Shown: positions 1 through 12,140 of the stretch, piece by piece | How positions within the stretch are numbered: position 1 is the first letter of the stretch | Layout: every line of letters starts with the position of its first letter | Source of the DNA: Parelaphostrongylus tenuis | Lineage: Eukaryota > Nematoda > Chromadorea > Rhabditida > Metastrongylidae | Assembly (NCBI GenBank): GCA_019055375.1 | Contig: JAHQIW010002262.1 | Location: forward strand, 124,001 to 188,000 | DNA: 64,000 nucleotides | Direction of reading: 5' to 3' | Made by a program: the position numbers and the translations under genes | The notes under the pieces: generated by a model | What the model saw: only the letters and a program-made list of their open reading frames with translations | Database searches by the model: none | Told to the model about the DNA's origin: nothing

Positions 1-212
1 CATCCATCCCTCCGCGGTCGATAAATTGGTACCAGGCTGGTCTCAGGCTTGTCCGGAAGGACAAGCAGCACTGATTCGGTTCAGCGGGAGGCCACCGCGA
101 GTTATTGTAAAGGCCAGATATGCATTCAACCAGCTCAAACGAAGTTAAAAATTGAAGACGAATGCATGATACATCCCTCAGGGATTGATCAACGCCGAGA
201 ACTTTATCCTTT
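1..212 (+). repeat. SINE-A copy, cut by the window edge
   Basis: This is the body and tail of a tRNA-derived SINE whose head lies outside the window. It matches the body of the complete copy at 43680-43985: the CATCCATCCCTCC start, the GTACCAG segment, the AGCACTGA segment and the tail CAGGGATTGATCAACGCC followed by a TTTATCC tail. Best copies of the family carry RNA polymerase III A and B boxes in the head. Confidence 0.85.
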
Positions 213-1094
213 ATCCTTTCACTGTATGGGTTCAAGCGTGATATCATACCTTTTTCTTTCCTGCAGCTTGATTCTTGGATTTGTGAAATCTATCCACAGT
301 GTTTCGACAGTTCATGCGCCAATATTTTATATTCCTCTTCCAAGATGGCAACTCCTTCATAAAGTTCTCCGTTATCTCGGTGTATTCTGTGCACTCCTGA
401 GGGCTAGAATTTTAGTTATACCGACTCAGTGTTCTTTGATACGGACAGAGAGTGGTGTACACGTTTTGTCGTTTATTCTCTCTTAAAGTCTCCCAAAAGA
501 CTGAGTATACCGTACCCGAACTCACACATTCAACGTCTCTATTCCTAGAGCATGTTATGCATTGTGGTCATACCAGTGGCCACGAACTAGTTAATCTGAG
601 AAATCCGGTGGTATTCAATCATGGTGATAGATTTTTCGAAGCGTGCTCTTCTTGGACAGCGTTCTATAGCTAAACTTGATCGTTTGAAATGGAGGACTGC
701 GCAGACAAAACCTTATTCGGGCTGGAATTATCGTTTGCAGGAGCAATTATTTCTTCAAGCAAATGTGGAAGGACTACATATTTGTGAGCGTTGAAAATAG
801 TTGATTATCGCACCAGTTACAAGGAATCTTTCTGCTGCTTTCTTCCCGCGCACTCCCTACTGGTTGTAAAAAACACGGTGCATACAAGCGCCTTTTTCTA
901 TGCGAGGATGAGAGACGGAATAAGGAACATGTTCCTCCTATTCCCGGGTGAGCCTGGCAAGCTACCCGTGGTGTTGCCACTTCCTACGTTCAAAGTTCAG
1001 CAAGTTATACGTTGTGTATCAATGCTAAAGAGTAATACAAATGGGTGTCATTTCCTTGAACGTGAAAAATCCCTTGACACGCAACGTTGAGCAG
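213..1094. other. No gene seen
   Basis: Several short frames overlap here on both strands, but none has splice signals or a recognisable family. The right end may be the decayed 5' end of the RTE element that follows. Confidence 0.5.
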
Positions 1095-2620
1095 GGCGAG
1101 CGCGGAGAGGTTGCTAAATTCCAAAGGTTAAACTATGATGTCAACGAACTAAAAGGCGACTATGTATGTACACTTGCATGAGAATCCTCTGTCTTTTGTT
1201 GGAAGAAAAAAGAACAAAGTATCATGCCATTTGTTGCGATAATGGCTAAAGATTTCGAAACCTCTGCATGGCTGATTTGAGAAGGAGCCGCTGATTTTGC
1301 CCCGTTTAAAACACGGAGAGAAGAGCTGTTTCTTGGAGCATGCGATCGCAGTGTGACGGCGGCGTTGGATTTCTCGTCAAAACGAATTTTACCATGAACA
1401 TCGATTCATTTGAAGCAAAGACAACCCTCATCAGACGACTGCTGTTGAAGGAATACGGACCAATGCCAACCTTGCCAATTTTCGTTGCTTCACCATCAAC
1501 ATCGAGCTGTGACAAGGGTGAAGTCGAAGTGCTCCTTTGTGGGCTTCTAAAAGTATTTCAGAAAACAACATACATTCCATACTCATCATCGAAGAATTTA
1601 ATGCGAATATTGGAACTAGAAAAACAACTGAAGATGGTCACAATGGGAGACACGGACTGGGCTTAAGCGAGCGGGTGAGAGGCTGTCTAAATTTATCATG
1701 GCGACCAAAATCATCGTGGATAACTCACAATCATAAAAGCATTAGTAGCCGTAAAGGCCGTAGCCGTGAGAGTGTGCCAATGGCAAGTACATAATGAAAT
1801 AGGCCACTTATAGTAAATCAAAAGTTCTGCCTAACCGATGTCTTTGTTCTTGAACTTTACGCGGTATCAAACCATCGCCTCCCTCATTCATTGTACCATA
1901 TATGAAAAAGGCGGAGAAAGTCTTCGAAATTTAGTAGCGAAGTCTCAAGAATACAATAATCTGGGTGTATAGAAATTATTAGTCAGCTCTTGGAAAGAGA
2001 CCGTTATCAAGAACATCGACGAAGAATACGACCGGCTCGTATATCTTCACGTTAGCGCTATGGAAGCCGAAAGTTCTAACGTCGCTAAGAAATGCTACTT
2101 CACAAACAGTTGAGTTGATACATCAACGTGGCATAAAAGGAGCTGCAGGCCACCGGGACCCCATGTCCGCACTTGCTAAACGATGCAGAGGAACGATAAA
2201 GGAAGTTCATAAAGGGAGAAGAGTAGCAGGTATAGTCGATGTTGCAGAAGCTGGGAATAGCATTGGCAAAGACCACCGAGGCTTTGCCAATTACAGGACG
2301 AAGATGATTGCACTCCGATGCCTTGACGGGACAATTACATCTCACAGAAGAGAAATGGAGAAAATCATCTATATCGCTACTCGGGTCTCTTTAGTAGCGA
2401 TGTCCTCTTCCCGTCATATGATTTGAAAGATTATGAACTTGTCGTTCTACCTATTCTCTCTTCCGAAATCCAGCACTTTTTTTCGTTGATGGAGAATAGA
2501 ACAACACCAGATCCAGACAAGATAGGACCACAACAGTTGAGGAACCTCCCACCAGTCCTCACACTTATTACGCACTCTTACAACACTCTCTGTGAAGACC
2601 ATCTCAAAACTAATCCCAGC
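1095..2620 (+). mobile_element. Decayed RTE-type LINE, endonuclease and start of reverse transcriptase
   Basis: Frameshifted translations match the RTE-type retrotransposon protein common in hookworms. In order: GGVGFLVKTN and TMNIDSFEAKTTLIRRL (apurinic endonuclease, about 1360-1440), a decayed FNANIGTRKT (from the usual GDFNAKIG, about 1595), FCLTDVF followed by a degraded SDHR block (about 1827-1880), NIDEEYDRLV (about 2010), the linker AEAGNSIGKDHRGFANYRTKM (2246-2308), MEKIIY (2356) and NRTTPDPDKIGPQQLRNLPPV (2493-2555), the start of the reverse transcriptase. Catalytic blocks are altered and frames broken many times, so it is dead. The 3' half is missing. The family call rests on my memory of its conserved blocks. 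Confidence 0.8.
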
Positions 2621-3894
2621 TTTGAAATCATCGGTTTTCAAGTTATTGATCATGGACTGACTAGCCGAGCGAGGAATGCGAGACATGGGTCAAACATGAT
2701 TTTCTTCTTGCTGCTACACCGCACTAAGAGATCCTTTTTAAAAACCAAGCGCATTGTCAAAATCATTGAGAGCTAGACAATCGAATGATTTTCAATAGTC
2801 TAAGCAGAAAGCGAAAATATGTCACTGTCCAAGAGTTGAATAATAGAACATAATAAGATATAGAATAATATCATTAAAGAGATTTCGGAAAGAGATTATA
2901 AGTAAAACACACACCTATGTGTTAAACCCTTGTTTTATCGAACACACCATATCATTGCGGAAGCTAAGAATTTTTCCAAGTACTATCAAACGTTTTCTCT
3001 TATTTTAGTGATGTCCTTGGAGTAATTCGGTAGATTGAAAAATACAGTCCATAGTAAAAAACTTGGTTTCCGAAAAGACTGTAATAAAACGTTCTGCTAA
3101 TGAAAAGAAGATTACAGTTTGCTTCTGCAATCCACTTTCCAGCCACAGCTGATTTTTGATATTATATAGCATATCTTCGATTCTAAAGCAACTTTACCAC
3201 AACAACAAATAGAGCAACAATGAAGGGACTTTCGTCAACATATTTTCAAAAGGAAAAGCGTTGAGTTGTTCTGAAAATCCCTCCTGTTTGACTTTTTTGA
3301 AGCAAAAGTTACACTCAGGGGAAAGCAGCGTATTCTAACTCTTTCTACACATTTCATCCGACGATTATGTAGAAGTTTAATTTGAGGCCACATCTTCCAC
3401 AATGCATGCTTTTTAGAAAAAAACAAATCCAATAGAGGCTTCAACATGTAGTTGGAGTAAGGCTTTATCAAGCCCGCATTCACTTGTTTGAGGCGTGCAC
3501 CTTGAAAAAAATCCATTTTTCTGACCCTGACCCATTTCTTCTTATGCTGAAACTTTTATCCAGCAATCAACAAGTTATCGGATCGACATCGGTTGTAAAC
3601 AGTTTACCTTCAGTCACTCGTTATCACCAATCAACAACTTATCTTTGCTGGGTAGATTTTCTATCTCTCACAGCCAACAAGTAATACTTCTTGCCATTTC
3701 AGTAAACTACTAGTAGTCATTCGATAGCTTGTGGAATAAAGAAATGAATAGTTGGCCAAAATTTTGCATTTAATTATCACAAGATCCGTGGTGAAGTTAA
3801 GCAACGGGTTATCTACTCCAAAAGTGGAACGACGTCTTCTTTTCGTTTGTAAAGTGGTTAGGAATTCTAGCTTCGAGGAACATGAAATATGAGA
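2621..3894. other. No gene seen
   Basis: AT-rich sequence with only short overlapping frames on both strands. I see no exon signals, RNA gene or recognisable repeat. Confidence 0.5.
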
Positions 3895-4165
3895 AAGACT
3901 TTCAAAATTGAAAAAATATTCAAAGCCTAAGCGAGGTTGGTACGACAGGGCCATACACCGGTGTTCAGGAGATCTCGTCCTCCTCGTTAGTGAACCACGC
4001 CCCACAGTAAGGCCTGCATTGTAGCAAGGAGGAAGGCGTATATGGTGACGGTACATTGGACAATGACACTGGTCCATCACCACCTTTCGGTCGATGGATC
4101 TCGGCTGGTAGAGCAGAATTGATCCATGGCATCGACTGTTTCCAAAACCGCGCAATAAACATTTG
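3895..4165 (-). repeat. Single old copy of the hammerhead repeat unit
   Basis: This is a diverged monomer of the unit repeated at 27.0-28.0 kb, in the same orientation as the three minus-strand units. It keeps the hammerhead region, the CCTCCTTGCTACAATG stretch, the hairpin built on GGTGA/TCACC and the ATCGACTG stem. Its ends lie at TATTCAAAG (left) and ACATTTGAAATA (right), equivalent to the ends of the monomer at 61.1 kb, so single copies have fixed ends. Confidence 0.85.
3948..3996 (-). ncRNA. Decayed hammerhead ribozyme
   Basis: Read on the minus strand, stem I is GGUUCA/UGGCCC (weakened), the core is CUAACGA instead of CUGANGA, stem II is GGAG...CUCC with a longer loop, and UGAA replaces GAAA. 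Stem III ACACC/GGUGU is intact. Two core changes (G5 to A and the GAAA block) should abolish cleavage. It is a fossil of the 27 kb ribozyme. Confidence 0.75.
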
Positions 4166-6379
4166 AAATAGTTTAAAAAAGAGAATGCAAAAGACTATCT
4201 TAGTAAAATAGTGAAGTCCTCAAAGGCCTTATTGGCTCTATGCTAACGCTTATGAGTCGGAATATGTTCACCAAATCATCATTGATTTCGATGCGACACT
4301 ATGATTGCATCCGACGTAACGAAACAAATGTCATATTCAAGTTACTCAGTCTGAGAAACACTCATCATTGGAACCTCCTGCTGTCGACTCCACTTATATG
4401 TATTAGGTCTATCGCTACATTTTTAGTCACCAATGTGAGGATGCGAAAGCAAATGTGCTCAGAAAACGAAAAAGATATTTTTCCAAAAGCAGCACAGTAC
4501 AATAGGATACCCTTCAAGTTTCTTCAAAGTACACTTTAGTGTTTTCTTTCCACAGAATATCTCCAAGATCAATCCCTTGAACTTGAGTGTGATCGCTTTG
4601 AGGTTTATACGCAGCGGATTTTTAGTCCTGATTTCATACGAGCAACTATCAAATTAAACTTCCGTAGTAATTAGAGCGTATCTATTAGAAAAACTTGGTA
4701 GTGCCTTAGTTACAGTGAGCATTAATGGGGAAACTATTCAAAGCGGCTAAAAGCATTGACCGCTTAGATCACAGCACACCTTTTGGAATAATTGATGCGA
4801 GATATAAGATAAATGCTAACAATGAGCAAGCCATAATGCTCTATGCCAGTTTCGAATTACACGGAAATTCAAAACCAAAGCATTCGACCAACATAAGTAC
4901 GTAAGTGTATCAAAATTTGAAGACAGTGAAGAATATAATGAAAATACATGCTTTTAACACAGTATATAAGAGGGTACAAGGAGATACAAAACAAAACTTG
5001 GTATGAAAGGGAATAATACACTTTTCCAGACAGAGAACTGGATCTTTTTAAATCTTCATCTTCACATATGCAGTTGTTAGAATGATCGACGATCGAAGCA
5101 TAAAATAATGTTAGGTTTCATAAAAAACTAGAAAAAAACTCAAGTTGCGGCATAATAATAATCAAAATTTGATGGGAGTGATTGATTGAGAATATTGCTG
5201 AAATTCACTAGAACTTTGAAGATATAAACGAAACTTACTTTTCAAGGTGGTTCTGATGCCACCTCAACGTCTTCCAATAAGGGCACACGTGATAATGCAG
5301 ATTGTTTAGGAGCACCGTCTCTGTTATACATAAATTGATAAAAGAAAAAATTCCCAAAAAGAAGATGACAACTAACCAATAAGCCGACCTTCGTCTTATT
5401 GACACCGCTGAAGGTCATGAGATGAGACTATAATTACTATGAAAAAGAAGCGGCAATAACTCTGTTTCAAATATGACTCAGTTTGATAGAGTGAGGATGT
5501 CATGATGAGCAAGTGCTTTCTTGACAGTGCTCAGAACAAGTACGCATGAATAAGTGCACATATTACAGACAAGATTAAAATAAGTACATCTCTGAGCTTG
5601 CATACAGAACTGAGAAATTTTGAAACATTGTTTAGCTAAGCCTGGAAGAACATTCAGGTGCTCCATAAGAGAATTCGTTCAAAAACAGCGCTATAGCAAA
5701 AAACCCTTCAGCTGATCCTATTCATGGCAATCAATCTAAATCAAACTTATTTCTACCATTTTTACTCTTGTCTTGCCATTATGAATTACAAGGGTGTTGC
5801 CAATGAAAGACACTTTATTGATTCGTTTTAACAGTGTTCTCTTTTTCATTGTGAGGATCCCAGTACTTCTAGCAATCGTTATTTAAAAGTATATGGAATA
5901 CACCTGGTGTTATAACATCTGGAGATTTGTGAACGAATTAAGCTATAACTCCACTCTTTCGCAAAAGGGATTCAATGAGATAAGCCCATCTGATTATATA
6001 TAAATACAACACCTTCAAGAACTTTGCAACACTGGTAAGAACTGCGGCTTAATCGATAAACACTAATCGGCCACTCTAAAGTAATTTGAAATATTAGAAA
6101 AGAACGAAAAAACGCTCAATCAAATTTCCTACACAAAACGCAAAAAGTAACAGTGAACATTAATATTTTGCAAAGTGCCTAACAACGTTGCGATTACATT
6201 TCTACCAAAAACACAACCTGGAGACTGAGTGTTGCTACGGAACCTAATTTGTCATCAGTTCACTAACTAAAATAGCATTGCTCCTGTTGGGAGTCGTACA
6301 AAGATCACAAGCGCAGAAACTTGGAATGAGTTATGTAGTAAGCAAGCAGGCAAAATATTAGGTCGTTTCACAAGTTCTG
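4166..6379. other. No gene seen; short SINE-B tail at 5845-5885
   Basis: Mostly featureless AT-rich DNA. At 5845-5885 the string GTGAGGATCCCAGTACTTCT matches, with one difference, the end of the minus-strand SINE-B copy at 39549, so a SINE-B remnant lies here on the minus strand. No credible exon was found. Confidence 0.45.
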
Positions 6380-6930
6380 ACACAGAATAAACACCGAATT
6401 TATTGAGCAAAAGCAGTTCAAATTGCATGATTTTGGTATCCTTCAATTTCGCGTTTTCTTGCAAATATCTTGATGTATAATTTGCCCATACTTGCTCTAA
6501 GATGGAGCTGTCGTAAGAACAAAATCGCTTATTACTCATGCATAGATGAGGCATAGGGAAAATTGCTAGGGAAGTGGTGCACAAGGTCAATGGAGCTTCC
6601 TATGGACGGCTTAAGCGCGAATGATCCTATAAACTGCTTTTTTTCCACCTTTGAACTTCGCGGTCCACTTCCTAGCAGTCCTTTCTGTAGCCGTATCATC
6701 GCTCCAAGGTCTCTTAATATTGCGTGCCGCCTCTCTAGCATTTTCTTCTACACGCCATTCGTGCACGAATAGCAAGCAATTTTATTTCCACAATAGCTCC
6801 ACTTCAAAGAAAATATAGACAAGTTGTACATCAAAAACTCCGCAAGGAAATGCGCAGTTAAATGATACGATAATGCAATTTTGTTGGGTTGAGGAAAATG
6901 TTCCATGACATCCACTGGAAATTCAAAGTT
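6380..6930. repeat. Fold-back element, copy 1
   Basis: Two imperfect inverted arms of about 170 bp (roughly 6420-6590 and 6715-6900) flank a centre of about 125 bp. The arms contain the matching blocks TGATGTATAA/TTGTACATCA and GGAGCT/AGCTCC. A related element in the same orientation lies at 20430-20960. No transposase is present, so this fits a non-autonomous MITE or fold-back element. Short frames on both strands here are by-products of the palindrome. Confidence 0.75.
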
Positions 6931-7511
6931 TGTACATAAATTCAATCAGAAACATCAGTAATCATTGTCTCTGGTTTGCTGGGGCGGGCAGATGAGGGCG
7001 ACGACCACAAGCACCTGCACGTGGTCACGAGGTTATTTGGAGAGGTAGAAACTGAACGTGTCCAGGAAATAGTTTGAAGGTATCCAACTAAAAAGAGCTA
7101 CGCAAAACACGTAAAATCGGTGCACATTTCCAGTGTCAAAAATAGTCACGATAAGAATGTTCATAGTCGAGATAAGTTAATAATGAAAAGTGCGTCATAT
7201 CACTACGAAAAGTCCGTTGTGTGACTTTGTGTATTTCTCTGTAAGTTCCAACTCTTGAAGTGAGGTAGAAATCGAAAAATTATCGAGGACTGTCTATGAA
7301 CTGACATCACGTGCGATGAACAGCTTCATCGTTGATAAGTTATTCCTGATAAATGTCTTGTGTTTTTCAATCACTACGATAACTTTAGCGTATTGTGTGG
7401 AGTGCGAGGGTATCTGAACTGAAAAATTTGTGTTGTATTACCTGCTTTGAAAAGTATAATAGGCAACTTGTGGCTATAAGGAGGCAAATGCAAAACCAAT
7501 CTCATTCTCTG
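6931..7511. other. No gene seen
   Basis: A short GC-richer stretch at 6978-7030 (CTGGGGCGGGCAGATGAGGG) stands out, but no family or structure could be assigned. Confidence 0.4.
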
Positions 7512-8095
7512 GAGAGGAAATTTTGATAGAAATGTTAGTAACCATTCGAAAGCTGAATTTTTTTTTTGCTACAGCCCCACTTCGCCGGTTTTCGCAACTC
7601 TTTCTTCTGACGTTGTTACATGAGGAGATTACTTGCGTAGCAAGCGCGCATAATGCGAGCTTGACGGAGCACTTTTCTGGGATATTAGTAATCATTCAAT
7701 AGCGTAATCGTTTCCGAATCCAATGCTGTGCTTATATTCTGAAAAGACCGAATTTTTGCAACGGAGCAGGTGAAGTAATTTAAATTAGTGTGAGCGACCA
7801 AGGTGGACTTTGACCGATTCACGTGCCGCTGCGTAAGGCGACCACGTGCGTTGACGTGATGATCGATAGACGTTGAATCGGTCTTAAAACATCGTGCCAG
7901 CCCAAGTGGCCGCCGTACCCAGCGGCAAGTGAACTGGCCAAAGACACCTTGGTTGCACGTTCGAATTCGACTTATTTTACCTGTTATGTTGCAAGGGTGT
8001 TCTGAAAAACCGGCGGCATGGGGCTGTAGCTAAAAATCTCGGTTTCTGAATGGTTACAAACATTTCTATGGAAAGTTCCTCTTCATTGGATGAGG
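7512..8095. repeat. Nested fold-back element
   Basis: Outer arms 7512-7586 and 8019-8095 are inverted copies: TAGAAATGTTAGTAACCATTC on the left faces GAATGGTTACAAACATTTCTA on the right, and both reach CTACAGCCCCA. Inside is a second inverted pair, 7798-7830 and 7921-7951 (CCAAGGTG and CACCTTGG ends, 31-33 bp), around a GC-rich centre of about 90 bp. No coding capacity. Confidence 0.8.
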
Positions 8096-10297
8096 TCGAT
8101 TTTACATTTGTACCCCTATAACCATGAAGTGCCCTACAAAATTATTTCGTTAATGATAGTCTGACAAATTACTTTTTTGAGGAAATATACTAAGATGAAG
8201 TGTTATCAACGCGATTTGTAAAAGATAAATATGCTAAAGTATGACAAAATATGTTAAGATTGCCTTGTTGAAGTCTCTTCTATCATATTTTATTAATTAT
8301 TGACAAATAGACCGCCTTTGGCGACTACTGGTTTAAATTTATTTGGAACAATGAAACATAGTGATAGAGCATGTCCCGTCGCAATACCACAGCGTTATGT
8401 GCCAGACGAAATACCAGTATTGTACGGAAAGTGCCAAATTTTACTGCACTAAATTTTTTTTTTGCCGCACTTTGTGTGCTCAGTGAACAAGTTATTCTAG
8501 CCCACCAAAAACATTATCGAACAAGTTCATAATTTCCCTAGTATGCTGGAAAACTAAAGTTTGATCTTTAGTAAGACGTTCCCATCAGAACAAGATAGCA
8601 AAGTCATTAACTGAAGTTATGCAGGAGTAGCTACTGTTTTTGGGAGCCTACACGTATGTCCCTTGCTCCACAGAATCACTACAGACGAAGCCAAGTCTCC
8701 AGCCATAGCGGGATCGCTACTTATGAATACCAAAATTTGAATGAGTAAATAAGTTTAGTTGACCTCTTCTGTAAAATTCAGAAATCTTGAGTCCGTACTT
8801 GGGCCGCTCATGCAGGATATTCCGACGGAAGGCGACTTTGTCTCTGAACGGGATGAAGGATTAGTCAACACATAGATATTCTCCAGTCTTTTATTCTTTA
8901 CAGAAGATCTCCGCTAACGATTTGAACTATTGGTCTCTGGTCAGTTGTTCATTGTGTCAGTAAAAAAACTGACGCTAATCAACATGCTTTCAACTATATC
9001 TATTGTTATGACATGGAATGTCATTCTAAAGCAGTATCGAAAATATGTGTTTTTACTACCTAGTCTTTTATTATGTATAACATTTTATTTCTTCTGTAAA
9101 ACATTCAAATTCTCGTTATAAACAAAGCAGCAGTGCATTAGCTCTGCTTTCCGAATAAAAAATAGTCTTTCTAGAACGCATTAGCTGTTACCTAACATCC
9201 CGTAGTTGGGAGACATTTCGTAGTATCACTCATGTTATACTTCATTCCATATATCATTGCAATCACTATGCACCATTTCACTTCGTGCAAGTGTTCGTTG
9301 CCTCTCACCAGCAAACCAAAGACCTCCCGGTTCGCTCTACTGATTCCGATGGGTGAACCACTCCACTTAATCCAATTCGGGTAGTCCTTCTCCTACATGA
9401 CTTGCTACGTTTTATCCGCCTGCAGCACTTTCTGTCAAAAATTAAGAGCTCTTGCTCTTTTATCAGAAATGGATAGATTTACTATCTTTCTTGAATAAGC
9501 CTGTAGCACATGGTTGCCATTTTTATTTCGTGCTACTAACGTTTCGACGTCTTCATCTTCTTTATAGTTAATGATTTGAGTCGATTGTTCGTCCACAACC
9601 GCTCGTCTAGGTTGCCGTCTTCGCCTTCATCGAATCTTTTTGAAAGAGCAGCGCTCAGAAGTACCTCACTCGACAATGCTTACATATAGGGCGGTACGAG
9701 TCAAACATAATACCGAGTAATGATACTATACGAATAGGTTTTATAATCATCCTCTTGTCACAGGCTCAATCCACAATGAAACGTGATTAATTAGTGATTT
9801 TGAGGTTCATGGAAAGTCGATTTACCATATATTGATAGAAGTATTCTGTTTACATTTATGAACTTTGTTAATTTATACAAAGCATTCATGCCTCATGTTT
9901 GCGAAGATGAGTCAAATTGTTTTACGAAAAACTGTGTACAAAAAACCACGATGAATTCAGGAAAACTAGTCAGCACTGCTATTTCTCAATTGTTCAGTGA
10001 CACACTTGTTCTTCCCAGGCAACGGATATAATAAACACCCGGACAGTGTCTTTGATTGACTGTTATATCAAATGCACAAGATATGATGGCTTCACGCTTG
10101 CTACAAAATATGGTAGCAAATGCATATTCACCCAATACGGTATCTAGAAATTTATATTCTAAGATACAGTTGTATCTTATGAAGGATGGTAGGTCTTGTA
10201 AAGTTATTGATATATGCCGTAGATCCTAATTTTGATGCATTTTGCCTATTACTGTAAGTTGTTACAACTGTATACGCGAGCGATCATTTCTCTTCAG
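8096..10297. other. No gene seen; weak hammerhead-like motif at 9541-9562
   Basis: AT-rich sequence. On the minus strand at 9541-9562 a GATGAAGACGTCGAAACG string resembles the CTGATGA-stem-GAAAC core of Penelope-type hammerheads, but the first two core bases differ and no stems I and III were found. Nothing else could be assigned. Confidence 0.35.
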
Positions 10298-10409
10298 TGA
10301 CAATGAAAAGCAAACTTTGTTGGGAAGAAAACCACATCGTCTTAAGAGCGCACCCCACCCTAGAAAGAAGCTCAGTATTGCGCAGATGCGTTGCACGCTT
10401 GTGCTAATG
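10298..10409 (+). CDS. Candidate upstream exon, Lys/Arg-rich
   Basis: A TTCTCTTCAG acceptor is followed by one base and 37 open codons up to a GTAATA donor after ATG. The peptide includes DNEKQTLLGRKPHRLKSAPH and PRKKLSIAQMR, a basic composition typical of a real cytosolic segment. It lies upstream of the two-transmembrane gene on the same strand and could belong to its N-terminal part. I could not connect the phases exon by exon to 18600, so membership is unproven. Confidence 0.45.
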
Positions 10410-10791
10410 GTAATAAGGACCTTGCCCACCAAAGCCACTGTTGTCTGTGAAGAATCTTATGGCAGTTGAACACTGTCCATCTGCTCGTAACCTACTAGTA
10501 GAGCTTCCTATATATGCTTTTAATTAGTTGTGTAGTATTATGAGCGAGTTCACAAAACTTAGTTGTTATATGTAGTTTCTCTACACTGAATAAATAAGGT
10601 GTCGCTGCATAATTTTATCAACTGATTATAGCGTAAAGTGTTTCTACGTGTCTAACTTCAATGTTCAGGTACAGCAAAAGAGACACCTTTGCTTTCTTAT
10701 CACCGACAACAGTCTGTGTTGTGAGAATTCTCGTCAAAAACATCGCTCTTAGCGTAGTGAACTCGTCTAGAAAGATTTTCTTTGTAATTTA
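10410..10791. other. Nothing certain
   Basis: A weak exon-like stretch (acceptor CAATGTTCAG, about 17 codons from GTACAGCAAAAG, donor GTGAGA near 10721) is present but its phase does not fit the neighbouring candidates. Confidence 0.25.
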
Positions 10792-11124
10792 CTAAGCGTA
10801 GGGATTGGCTCTCCCCAAACCACGTCTGACACTATATTTGCGCTTAAAGGAAAAGAACACTCTGATTAGTTTGACCTGCTGCTCGCAATGCATCTTGGGA
10901 GTATTTGTTGAAACCACAGTAAATCGAGTGTGCTTCAAATTAGTAACAATGTCGTCATCTAATCTTGAGTGGTTATTATGACGCCTTCCAATTTTTTCCA
11001 ATAATTTTTCCCTGTTTAATGGGATCAGTTCACATAAAAGGTTATTAGTGTCGATCTGCATTGCGCTGTAAGTGCACCCTACAGATACGTCCTCAGGGCT
11101 CGGCATTTTCACTCTAGTAACCAC
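10792..11124 (-). pseudogene. Minus-strand coding-like segment, possibly Penelope-type
   Basis: An open frame of 110 codons on the minus strand contains MPSPEDVSVG, NREKLLEKIGRRHNNHSR and DDDIVTNLKHTRFT, ending in a stop. The block with D-D-x-V-x-NLxxxxFT resembles the N-terminal region of Penelope-like reverse transcriptases, but only loosely. The first residues follow a possible acceptor TTACTAG. It could equally be an exon of an unknown gene. Confidence 0.3.
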
Positions 11125-11217
11125 AGAGAAAAAGAGGTTTTGCCGTAGACGTTAACACTCCATCAGTTGTCGGATGTTACCAGATCTCACTAGTCCAGGC
11201 TGGGGTGATGCATAATC

Positions 11218-11403
11218 CTAGAAGTGCGGCCTAAATTGGATAGTAAAGGGAACGTATTGATTTGAGGTGTGTTTCGTGGGAGTAGCATAGTTAAAATTGG
11301 CAGAGCCAGCCCCATTATCTGGCAGCGTTACTTCTGAGCTGTTCGCGTTATCTTCACCCGCCCCATCCTCAGGAAAAAAGGGAGATCCTCGCTCTTGTGT
11401 CAT
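11218..11403 (-). CDS. Small minus-strand ORF, unknown
   Basis: A 61-codon frame with an ATG start contains FPEDGAGED and a similar DNGAGSANF block, then polar sequence to a stop after RPHF. The acidic and Gly/Asn-rich composition differs from chance frames nearby. No family is recognised and no splice sites were confirmed. It may be an exon of a minus-strand gene that also includes 10792-11124. Confidence 0.25.
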   Translation of the reverse strand: MTQERGSPFFPEDGAGEDNANSSEVTLPDNGAGSANFNYATPTKHTSNQYVPFTIQFRPHF

Positions 11404-12108
11404 CGAGTAGCCTTTATGTCATGCGTAGAGCATTCTAATTTCTGATACTTTACTTTTACCATGTCGCTGCTGTTTTGCCTCACTATAACCTTCAAATTGA
11501 AAGATATCTCTGATGTCACCAAAGATGTTCTCTGAAGAGCAATAATCCCAATATCGCCATCTTTGCAATCTATTTTTTTCTATTGCTTGCTTTCATTGCT
11601 CGAAAATTCAGTTGCTGTCCTTTAGATAGTTTTCACTAGAGTAAGTCCCTTGCCGACATTTAGTAGAACAAAGAACCAAAAACAAAAAAGAAATCAGTAC
11701 ATTAGCGAGATAGGATTTCAAGAACACCGTCAATCTATTTTATAAAGCAGAGTAAAAGAACACAGAAAAAATATTCCTGTACTTATGTGCAAGCATTTTA
11801 CAACCAGTAAGAACAGAAACTGGAACTCGCTTCTACAACTAGTGTGTCATTGATATCGGCATTACTTAGAATATTATTTACGATTGAAATCAGTTTGTTA
11901 AATTAGAATAGATTTTGTAGGATTGAATTATGTACTCTTGAAAGGCTTCAGTAATCGTGAATAGTTTAGTAAGAAATAAAGCAAATATTAAGTGAATCGA
12001 AATAATCACATTCATGCAATCATATGGCCTAATATATGAAGTTCCATTTTGATCACGAAAGAACAGAAACATTTTTGCTAAAGCGCACTGCCATTGATTA
12101 ATGTCTTC

Positions 12109-12112
<4 letters not shown>

Positions 12113-12140
<28 letters not shown>
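12113..12140. repeat. (TA)n microsatellite
   Basis: Uninterrupted TA dinucleotide run of about 14 units. The surrounding 11.4-13.2 kb is AT-rich with no gene that I can support. Confidence 0.9.

Noticed and set aside
4240..4539. Plus-strand ORF of 99 codons
   Set aside because: No splice signals, family motifs or compositional difference from flanking AT-rich DNA; length is within chance for this window.
6532..6772. Overlapping plus and minus ORFs of 69 codons
   Set aside because: They lie in the fold-back element, where a frame on one arm creates a matching frame on the other strand.
9541..9565. Hammerhead-like GATGAAGACGTCGAAACG on the minus strand
   Set aside because: The first two core bases are wrong and no stem I pairing was found.
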